Assembly (NCBI GenBank): GCA_007118045.1
Contig: SKTG01000383.1
Location: 1-6,932, forward strand
Length of the DNA stretch: 6,932 bases
From: Nitriliruptoraceae bacterium
GTDB lineage: Bacteria; Actinomycetota; Nitriliruptoria; Nitriliruptorales; Nitriliruptoraceae
Reading direction: 5' to 3'
Under the pieces are notes generated by a model. That model did no database searches, was not told where the DNA came from, and saw nothing but the letters and a program-made list of their open reading frames with translations. Position numbers and translations under genes: made by a program. Shown one piece after another: positions 1-5,129 of this stretch; position 1 is the first letter of the stretch; the number at the start of each line of letters is the position of its first letter.

Positions 1-7
1 AGTTCAC
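1..7 (-). CDS. start of a further downstream gene, truncated by the window edge
   Basis: On the minus strand a GTG codon at 7-5 is preceded by AGGAG (minus strand of 14-18) with a 6-nt spacer, which is good ribosome-binding geometry. Only two full codons (GTG AAC) remain in the window, so the product cannot be named. A competing start is the ATG at 53-51 in another frame, which is open to the window edge but has no Shine-Dalgarno. The 126-nt gap to the peptidase gene suggests this could be a separate unit or the next gene of the same operon. The call rests only on the start signal. Confidence 0.35.
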
Positions 8-13
8 GCGGTA

Positions 14-18
14 CTCCT
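14..18 (-). promoter_or_regulatory. Shine-Dalgarno of the truncated downstream gene
   Basis: AGGAG on the minus strand, 6 nt before the GTG at 7. It is the main reason for preferring that start over the ATG at 53. Confidence 0.4.
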
Positions 19-45
19 GGGTCGGGGTGCTGGCTCGGTGGGTGG

Positions 46-59
46 TGCAGCATGCTGCA
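46..59. repeat. 14-bp perfect palindrome, possible operator or short hairpin
   Basis: The sequence TGCAGCATGCTGCA is its own reverse complement over all 14 bases. It lies between the peptidase gene and the probable next start at position 7, about 40 nt upstream of that start. With no loop and no T-run it is a poor intrinsic terminator. A dimeric repressor site is possible but is inferred only from the symmetry. The rest of the 8-133 gap holds CGATCGG (77-83) facing CCGATCG (94-100), and CGATCGGCG twice (77-85, 95-103). Confidence 0.4.
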
Positions 60-133
60 GGTCGACGGACGGGTTGCGATCGGCGGCGGGGTCCCGATCG
101 GCGATGGAGTCCGTCAGGTCACGGAGGGGGCAC

Positions 134-1225
134 TCATCCATCCGCGAGCGCCGAGGGGAAACGGTCGCGGTAGCTGTCCCAGATCCCCACCTCGGTCGTC
201 ACGGACGTCGCCGCGAGCATGCCGTGCGCGACCGCGCGCGACACGCAGTCCGCGGCCGCGGTGAGCAGGTGGTGGAGCTCGACCGGTTCGGGTTCGGGCC
301 GCCCGCCCGTTGCGACGGCGAAGACCGTGTCGCCGTCGACCATGGTGTGCACGGGACGGATGGCCCGTGCGAAGCCGTCGTGGCCGATCCCGGCGAGCTT
401 GGTGCACTGCGCCTTGGACAGCCGCGCGTCCGTGGCCACCACGGCGATGCTGGTGTTGAGCGTCGTGAGCTCGGAGCCGACCGCGGACCGATGGGCTGCG
501 ACCTCCTGGGGCGTGGGGGCACGCAGCTGCGCGAACTCCTCGCCCAGCCCGAACCGGGCGCCGTAGAGCTGACCGGTCGCAGGGTCGAGCGTGGAGCCCG
601 CCGAGTTGACGACCACCAGCGCGGCGACGGTGGCGCCGTCACCGAGCACGGCGCTCGCCGACCCCACGGCGCCCTTGAGCCCGCCGGCGACCGCCCCCGC
701 CCCGCCCCCCACCGCACCCATGCCGGGGACGTCCCCGGGACCGGCGTCCTCCGCGGCGTCGAACGCGGCGGCGCCGAAGCCCGGGTCCGGCCGTTTCGAC
801 AGGTCCCCGCCACGCCCGAGGTCGAAGATCGCCGCGGTGGGCACGATCGGCACCGTCGCGGCCGGTGGGGCCGAGGACGCCGCGGCCCCGACACGAGGTG
901 GTGTCGCGACCTTCACACCGATCCCCCGTGCCTCGAGCCGCGCCATGACACCGTCCGCGGCGGCCAGGCCGAACGCCGAACCGCCCGACAGCGTCAACGC
1001 GTGGACGCGCTCGACCACGTTGAGGGGGTCGAGCAGGTCCGTCTCACGCGTGGCCGGTGCGCCCCCGCGCACGTCGACCCCCGCGGTCGCCCCGTCCTCA
1101 CCGACGAGCACGACCGTCGTCCCGCTCATCCAACCGTCGCCCGACCGCTCGTGGTGGCCGACGCGGAGCCCGGGGACGTCCACCAACGAGTTGGTCGGTC
1201 CGGGGCGGGGCCCGTGTGACGTCAT
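134..1225 (-). CDS. P1 family peptidase (DmpA/BapA/NylC-like self-cleaving aminopeptidase, MEROPS S58 type)
   Basis: 363 aa, cytoplasmic, with no signal peptide. Family hallmarks in order: NSLVDVPGLRVGHH (12-25), DVRGGAPATRETDLLDP (51-67), the glycine-rich LTLSGGSAFGLAAADGVMARL (within 78-97), GGLKGAVGSAS (181-191), VVVNSAG (204-210) and LNTSIAVVATDARLSKAQCTKLA (within 256-278). Known P1 enzymes are made as one chain that cuts itself before a Ser or Thr, which becomes the N-terminal nucleophile. By analogy with NylC the cut here should be Asn257-Thr258, giving about 257- and 106-residue subunits; Asn207 is a candidate oxyanion residue. Family substrates include D-amino-acid and beta-amino peptides and amides. 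The ATG at 1225 was chosen because it overlaps the dppF stop as ATGA and has AAGGA (minus strand of 1232-1236) 6 nt upstream; an in-frame extension to 1396 would lie inside dppF. As last cistron of a peptide importer operon it probably hydrolyses the imported substrate. Family confidence is high; the exact substrate is unknown. Confidence 0.93.
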   Translation of the reverse strand: MTSHGPRPGPTNSLVDVPGLRVGHHERSGDGWMSGTTVVLVGEDGATAGVDVRGGAPATRETDLLDPLNVVERVHALTLSGGSAFGLAAADGVMARLEARGIGVKVATPPRVGAAASSAPPAATVPIVPTAAIFDLGRGGDLSKRPDPGFGAAAFDAAEDAGPGDVPGMGAVGGGAGAVAGGLKGAVGSASAVLGDGATVAALVVVNSAGSTLDPATGQLYGARFGLGEEFAQLRAPTPQEVAAHRSAVGSELTTLNTSIAVVATDARLSKAQCTKLAGIGHDGFARAIRPVHTMVDGDTVFAVATGGRPEPEPVELHHLLTAAADCVSRAVAHGMLAATSVTTEVGIWDSYRDRFPSALADG

Positions 1226-2169
1226 CGTCCATCCTTCGGGTCGTGGGCCTCGTCTGCCGCTGCGGACCGGTCGCCGCCGGCGGTCGCCGCCGCGTCGCGC
1301 ACCAGCTCGGCCGGACCCGCACCGGAGAGCGCACGTCGCAACGTCGGGACGGCGGCCACCAGCTGCCGGGTGTAGGGCTGGCGCGGCCGCTCCCACAGCT
1401 GCTCGGCGGGACCGGACTCGACGATGCCGCCGTCACGCATCACGGTGATGGTGTCGCAGACGTGGCGGACGACCGACAGGTCGTGCGAGACGAACACGAG
1501 CGTCAGCTCGAACCGCTGCACGAGGTCCGCCAGCAGGTTGAGGATCTGGGCCCGGACGGAGACGTCGAGCGCGCTGACGGGTTCGTCCGCCAGCAACACC
1601 GAGGGCCGCACGGCCAGGGCCCGTGCGATCGCGATGCGTTGACGCTGACCACCCGAGAACTGGTGCGGGAAGCGGCCGGCCGCCGCCGGGTCGAGCCCGA
1701 CCGCCTCGAGCATCTCCGCGACCCGCGCGTCGGCACCCGGGGTCCCCTGGGCGACCAGTGGCTCGCGTACGATGTGGCGCACGCGCATGCGGGGGTCCAG
1801 CGAGGCCATCGGGTCCTGGAACACCAGCTGAACGTCACGGCGGAGGAAGCCGAGCCGCCGCTCCCGCTTTCCGACGATCTCCCGGCCGCGGAAGCGGATC
1901 GAGCCCGCGGTGGCCGGTTCCAGACCACCCAGGCACCGCAGCAACGTCGACTTGCCGGAGCCGGACTCGCCCACGATCCCGAAGCGCTGCCCGGCCCGCA
2001 CCTCGAACGAGACCCCGGCGAGCGCTGCGATCCGCGGCGAGGGTGCGAGCAGCCGTGTGCGAGGCTGCGGGAACGACCGCTCCAGCCCCGCGACCTCGTA
2101 GACGGGGCCAGCGTCGACACCGGTGTCGGCGTCGGGAACCCGGGACCGGTCAGCCATGGGGTCAGCCAT
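1222..2169 (-). CDS. dppF: dipeptide/oligopeptide ABC transporter ATP-binding protein, DppF/OppF family
   Basis: 315 aa from the ATG at 2169. It is one of two ATPases powering the importer and sits on the cytoplasmic face of the permeases. Walker A GESGSGKS (67-74), Q-loop FQDPMASLDP (117-126), ABC signature FSGGQRQR (171-178), Walker B LLADEPVSALDV (192-203) and switch His229 in SHD are all intact. The oligopeptide-family segment RPRQPYTRQLVAAVP (261-275) follows. The tail then runs out in a low-complexity Ala/Asp/Arg stretch and lacks the cysteine-bearing extension seen in its partner DppD. The start is ambiguous: ATG 2169 overlaps the dppD stop as ATGGCTGA, ATG 2157 lies 4 nt after that stop, and the two read MADP-MADR as a tandem 12-nt duplication. 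Neither has a clear Shine-Dalgarno, so coupling to dppD translation is likely. A GTG at 2253 would need a 92-nt overlap and is unlikely. Substrate specificity cannot be read from the ATPase. Confidence 0.93.
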   Translation of the reverse strand: MADPMADRSRVPDADTGVDAGPVYEVAGLERSFPQPRTRLLAPSPRIAALAGVSFEVRAGQRFGIVGESGSGKSTLLRCLGGLEPATAGSIRFRGREIVGKRERRLGFLRRDVQLVFQDPMASLDPRMRVRHIVREPLVAQGTPGADARVAEMLEAVGLDPAAAGRFPHQFSGGQRQRIAIARALAVRPSVLLADEPVSALDVSVRAQILNLLADLVQRFELTLVFVSHDLSVVRHVCDTITVMRDGGIVESGPAEQLWERPRQPYTRQLVAAVPTLRRALSGAGPAELVRDAAATAGGDRSAAADEAHDPKDGR

Positions 2170-2170
2170 G
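2147..2170. repeat. duplicated GGTCAGCCATG element at the dppD/dppF junction
   Basis: GGTCAGCCATG occurs at 2148-2158 and again at 2160-2170. Read on the minus strand, each copy gives ATGGCTGACC: one carries the dppD stop (TGA within ATGGCTGA) and both supply a possible dppF start. The 12-mer GGGTCAGCCATG at 2159-2170 is identical to 5040-5051 in the tandem array upstream of dppB, which points to a shared element rather than coincidence. Confidence 0.6.
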
Positions 2171-3163
2171 GGCGGACCCGATCGGGTACCAGCAGGCGTA
2201 CCCGGACCGTTCGGTGCCGGTCCACCCCGGCCAGGTGGTGCACCGCTCGTCACCCCGAGGACAGCGGTTGCGGAACACGCAGCCGTCGGGGAAGCGACCG
2301 CCGGGAGGGACGCTGCCCTCGATCGTGGGCAGGTGGCCGAGCGCGTCCACCGCCTCGAGGTCGGACGCGGCGAGCAGCCCCTGCGTGTACGGATGCTGGG
2401 GCCGGGTCAGCAGCTGTCGCACCTCGCCGGCCTCGACGATGCGACCGCCGTACATCACCAGCACGCGGTCGCACACGGTCGCGACCACGGCGAGGTCGTG
2501 GCTGATGAACAGCAGGGCGGCGTCGCGGTCCGCCACACCGTCGACGATCAGCCGCAGCATCTGCGCCTGCACCGTGACGTCGAGGGCGGTCGTCGGCTCG
2601 TCGCAGATCAGCAGCTCGGGACCGTTGGCGAGCGCGATCGCCAACATCACCCGTTGACGCTGTCCGCCGGAGAGCTGGTGCGGGTAGCGGCGGGCGATCC
2701 GCTCCGGGTCTGGCAGGTCCACGGCGGCGAGCAGGTCGCGGGCGGCGGCCGCCGCAGCTGCCCGCTCTCGCCGGGTGCCGTGGATCAGCAGCACCTCGGC
2801 GATCTGGCGCTCGACCCGCATCAAGGGGTTCAGGGCCGTCATCGGCTCCTGGAACACCATGCTCATCGTGTCGCCACGCAGCGCGGACCGTTCGGCTTCA
2901 CCGGCGGTCAACAGCTCGTGGTCGACCCCGCGCAACCGGACGTCGCCCGAGGCGTGCAGCTCGTCGGCGAGCAGGCCCATGATGGCCAGCGCGGTCAGCG
3001 ACTTGCCGGAACCCGACTCGCCGATCAGGCCGACCCGCTCCCCCGGTCCGACCGAGAAGGAGACGTCCTCCACGAGCGTGTCCCGCCCCGTCCCGACGTG
3101 GAGTCCAGAGACGCGCAGCACGTCAGGCCCGTCGGGCGTGGCGAAGGGCTCGGCAGCGGTCAT
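2162..3163 (-). CDS. dppD: dipeptide/oligopeptide ABC transporter ATP-binding protein, DppD/OppD family
   Basis: 333 aa, the second importer ATPase, expected to pair with DppF on the cytoplasmic side. Walker A GESGSGKS (48-55), Q-loop FQEPMTALNP (104-113), signature LSGGQRQR (164-171), Walker B LLICDEPTTALDV (184-196) and switch His222 (SHD) are all present. The C-terminal oligopeptide-transporter domain starts at RPQHPYTQGLL (254-264) and carries PGGRFPDGCVFRNRCPRGDERC, with cysteines at 295, 301 and 308 and a fourth at 324. In characterised DppD/OppD proteins this four-cysteine pattern binds a [4Fe-4S] cluster, so one is likely here. The ATG at 3163 overlaps the dppC stop as ATGA; the weak upstream GGACGA suggests translational coupling. 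The gene ends in ATGGCTGA, which contains the probable dppF start. Confidence 0.94.
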   Translation of the reverse strand: MTAAEPFATPDGPDVLRVSGLHVGTGRDTLVEDVSFSVGPGERVGLIGESGSGKSLTALAIMGLLADELHASGDVRLRGVDHELLTAGEAERSALRGDTMSMVFQEPMTALNPLMRVERQIAEVLLIHGTRRERAAAAAAARDLLAAVDLPDPERIARRYPHQLSGGQRQRVMLAIALANGPELLICDEPTTALDVTVQAQMLRLIVDGVADRDAALLFISHDLAVVATVCDRVLVMYGGRIVEAGEVRQLLTRPQHPYTQGLLAASDLEAVDALGHLPTIEGSVPPGGRFPDGCVFRNRCPRGDERCTTWPGWTGTERSGYACWYPIGSAHG

Positions 3164-4038
3164 CGGGAATCGTCCAGCCGCGGGTCGAACCGGTCACGCA
3201 GCCCGTCACCGAGCAGGTTGAAACCCAGGACCGCGGCGGCGATCGCCAGGCCGGGCCAGACCGCCTGCATCGGCGCCACCGCGACCAGCTCCTGCGCTTC
3301 CTGCAGCATGCGGCCCCACGACGGGGTCGGCGGCTGGGTCCCGAAGCCGAGGAACGACAGCGCCGCCTCCGCCAGTACCGCGATCGCGAACGACACCGAG
3401 GCCTGGACGATCACGAGCCCCCCGATGTTGGGCAGGACGTGACGCAGCGCGATCGCTGGACGCGAGCGGCCGGCCGAACGTGCCGCCAGCACGTACTCGC
3501 TCGAGAGCACCTGCAACGTGCCGCTCCGAGCCACCCGAGCGAACACCGGGATCGTCGCGATGCCGATCGCGATCATGGCGGTGAAGGTGCTCGCGCCGTA
3601 GACCGCACCGAACATGATCGCGAGCAGCAACGCCGGGAACGCGAGCAACAGGTCGTTGGTACGCAGGAACAGCTGACTCAGCCACCGCGGTGCCATGCCC
3701 ATGAGGATGCCGAGCGGTGTGCCGACGAGCCCGGCCAGACTCACCGCGACGACCCCGACGAACAGGGCCGTGCGAGCACCCATCATCAACCGGCTGAAGA
3801 CGTCGCGGCCGAAGCGGTCGGTGCCGAACCAGAACTCGCTGCTCGCCCCCTGGAGCCGGGCAGCGCCCTGCACCAGCAGGGGGTCGTGCGGCGTCCACAC
3901 GAACGAGACCAGCGCCGTGAACACGATCACCCCGATGATCGTCGCTCCGACGATCGCGCTGCCGCCCCACGACCGACCGCGGTCGGGCGATCCGGCGACA
4001 TCGGGCGGCGGGTGCTCGGCCACGAAACGGTCGCTCAT
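3160..4038 (-). CDS. dppC: peptide ABC transporter permease, DppC/OppC family
   Basis: 292 aa inner-membrane permease that forms the translocation channel with DppB. A short Pro/Asp-rich cytoplasmic N-terminus (1-25) is followed by a membrane segment (about 28-48), then the family-specific FGTDRFGRDVFSRLMMGART (71-90). Further hydrophobic segments lie near 92-116, 128-148, 151-168, 207-230 and 260-277. The EAA loop that docks the ATPases is EYVLAARSAGRSRPAIALRH (181-200) with LPN following. LSFLGFGTQPPTPSWGRML (227-245) and NLLGDGLRDRFDPRL (274-288) are typical DppC endings. The start is the ATG at 4038, chosen because it overlaps the dppB stop as ATGA and gives the family's normal length; an in-frame extension to 4686 lies wholly inside dppB. 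No good Shine-Dalgarno is visible, consistent with reinitiation. Confidence 0.95.
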   Translation of the reverse strand: MSDRFVAEHPPPDVAGSPDRGRSWGGSAIVGATIIGVIVFTALVSFVWTPHDPLLVQGAARLQGASSEFWFGTDRFGRDVFSRLMMGARTALFVGVVAVSLAGLVGTPLGILMGMAPRWLSQLFLRTNDLLLAFPALLLAIMFGAVYGASTFTAMIAIGIATIPVFARVARSGTLQVLSSEYVLAARSAGRSRPAIALRHVLPNIGGLVIVQASVSFAIAVLAEAALSFLGFGTQPPTPSWGRMLQEAQELVAVAPMQAVWPGLAIAAAVLGFNLLGDGLRDRFDPRLDDSR

Positions 4039-4982
4039 GCCACGGCTCGCAGGCGCGGGTCGAGCACGGTGTAGAGCACGTCGACGAGGTAGTTGACCAC
4101 CAGCACGGCCAGAACCAGCACCATCACCACGCCCTGCACGAGCAGCAGGTCCCGGTTCGCGACCCCGTCGAGCAGCAGGCTGCCGAGACCGGGCAGGACG
4201 AAGACCCGTTCGACGACCACGGCGCCGACGAGCAGCACCGCCAACTGCAACCCGAGCACGGTCACGACCGGGATCGCGGCGTTGCGGAGCCCATGCCGCA
4301 CGAGCGCCTGGTACGGACGCAGCCCCTTCGACCGGGCGGTACGCAGGAAGTCCTCCCGCAGCACGTTGAGCACGGTCGAGCGCACGTACCTCGCCAGCAC
4401 TGCGCCCTCGACCAACCCGAGGGACAGGGCCGGCAGGATCAGGCGCCTCGCGAACTCGACCGGATCCTGTGCGGGTGGGACCCACCCACCGGATGGCAGC
4501 AGCTGCCACTGCACGGACACCAGTCCGATCAGCAGGATGCCGGCGAGGAAGTTGGGAACCGCGATCCCCACCTGGCTCACACCGGCGAGCAGGACCCCGT
4601 CGGGATGACGGTGGCGGACGGCCGCGAACGTGCCGAGCGGCACGGCGATCACCAGTGCGATCACCATGCCGGCGCCCACCAACCACAGCGTGACGAGGAA
4701 CCGGTCGACGATCTGCGGGCCGATCGCCGCCCCCGTGACGAACGAGGTCCCGAAGTCGCCCTGCGGCAGGCCTGCCACCCAGTCGAGGTACTGGGTGGCG
4801 AGCGGTCGATCGGTGCCGTAACGGGCCTGCAACTCGGCGACCTGTTCCGGCGTGGCACCGACGCCGAGCGCAACCTCGGCGGGATCACCGGGCAGCACGT
4901 TCATGAACGCGAAGATCAGGATCGACGCCACCGCCAGGCTGAGCAGCAGCGTGGCCGTGCGCGTCAGGAGCTGGATCAGCAT
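4035..4982 (-). CDS. dppB: peptide ABC transporter permease, DppB/OppB family
   Basis: 315 aa, the usual DppB length. The N-terminal membrane segment (about 9-29) leads into FMNVLPGDPAEVALG (26-40), the conserved loop after helix 1. LQARYGTDRPLATQYLDWVA (51-70) and GDFGTSF (75-81) complete the extracytoplasmic domain typical of OppB/DppB. Further hydrophobic segments lie near 98-121, 132-157, 183-200, 238-258 and 281-305. The EAA loop is EDFLRTARSKGLRPYQALVR (210-229), continuing to HGLRNAAIPV. The C-terminus NYLVDVLYTVLDPRLR (297-312) is a family signature. The ATG at 4982 fits family start positions (MLIQLLTR). It has no convincing Shine-Dalgarno: GGGAG lies about 22 nt upstream, too far for normal use. 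The start is instead embedded in ATGCTGA, whose TGA ends a small open frame from the upstream gap, so coupled initiation is possible. Confidence 0.95.
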   Translation of the reverse strand: MLIQLLTRTATLLLSLAVASILIFAFMNVLPGDPAEVALGVGATPEQVAELQARYGTDRPLATQYLDWVAGLPQGDFGTSFVTGAAIGPQIVDRFLVTLWLVGAGMVIALVIAVPLGTFAAVRHRHPDGVLLAGVSQVGIAVPNFLAGILLIGLVSVQWQLLPSGGWVPPAQDPVEFARRLILPALSLGLVEGAVLARYVRSTVLNVLREDFLRTARSKGLRPYQALVRHGLRNAAIPVVTVLGLQLAVLLVGAVVVERVFVLPGLGSLLLDGVANRDLLLVQGVVMVLVLAVLVVNYLVDVLYTVLDPRLRAVA

Positions 4983-5125
4983 CGCTCGGCAGCCGACGGA
5001 GCTCCCGACGGCCGCAGGTGCGCTCCGCTCGGCGCCATCGGGTCAGCCATGGCCGGGTCAGCCACGTTCGGGTCAGCCACGTTCGGCTCGGCCACGTTCG
5101 GATCAGTCACGCTCGGGTCAGCCAC
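4976..5125 (-). CDS. possible 49-aa VADPN-repeat micropeptide bridging the lipoprotein and dppB genes (hypothetical)
   Basis: An open frame starts at the GTG at 5125, inside the lipoprotein's terminal GTGGCTGA (8-nt overlap), and ends at the TGA at 4978-4976, inside the dppB start ATGCTGA (7-nt overlap). The product would have five-residue periodicity (MADPS, VTDPN, VAEPN, VADPN, VADPA, MADPM), then a Pro/Ser/Ala-rich tail ending AERC. Internal ATG starts at 5050 and 5038 are also possible. No membrane segment or known domain is recognised. For coding: it fills the only gap in an otherwise overlapping operon and matches the junction style of dppD/dppF. Against: no Shine-Dalgarno; a 15-bp repeat stays open easily by chance; and by hand count about 78% of third positions are G/C, below the neighbouring genes. 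It may only be a translated linker or a chance frame. Confidence 0.3.
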   Translation of the reverse strand: MADPSVTDPNVAEPNVADPNVADPAMADPMAPSGAHLRPSGAPSAAERC

Positions 5126-5129
5126 GTTC
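5040..5129. repeat. 15-bp tandem repeat array, six units, between the lipoprotein and dppB genes
   Basis: Six contiguous 15-bp units run without gaps. Units at 5055, 5070 and 5115 are identical, GGGTCAGCCACGTTC. Unit 5085 is GGCTCGGCCACGTTC, unit 5100 is GGATCAGTCACGCTC and unit 5040 is GGGTCAGCCATGGCC. The last unit (5115-5129) covers the lipoprotein's final codons and stop, so the array looks like an expansion of the gene's own 3' end (minus strand GAACGTGGCTGACCC). The array is not an intrinsic terminator: it has no long inverted repeat or T-run. The rest of the gap (4983-5039) shows no clear signal beyond GGGAG. Confidence 0.95.

Noticed and set aside
77..100. Intrinsic terminator after the peptidase gene
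   Set aside because: The 7-bp stem has a 10-nt loop and no following T-run on the transcribed strand, so it is not convincing.
114..137. Seven-codon ORF starting in ATGA at the peptidase stop
   Set aside because: It is too short, encodes only MSAPSVT and has no independent support; the ATGA is probably chance.
1226..1396. N-terminal extension of the peptidase to 1396
   Set aside because: It lies inside dppF, reads as Arg/Gly/Ala low complexity, and the ATG at 1225 has both an ATGA overlap and a Shine-Dalgarno.
2170..2253. GTG start of DppF at 2253
   Set aside because: It would overlap dppD by 92 nt and add a Pro/Gly/Thr stretch absent from the family; the ATGs at 2169 and 2157 fit better.
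38..3442. Long plus-strand open frames (38-1219, 591-1448, 1057-2505, 1623-2657, 2123-3442)
   Set aside because: They are antisense to well-recognised minus-strand genes and have Arg/Pro/Gly-rich translations with no family motifs, as expected from high-GC DNA lacking A/T-rich stop codons.
4039..4686. N-terminal extension of DppC to 4686
   Set aside because: It is wholly inside dppB in another frame and lacks membrane or family features; the start at 4038 gives the normal DppC length.
5040..5129. CRISPR array
   Set aside because: Units are only 15 bp and are directly adjacent with no spacers; no cas genes are present.
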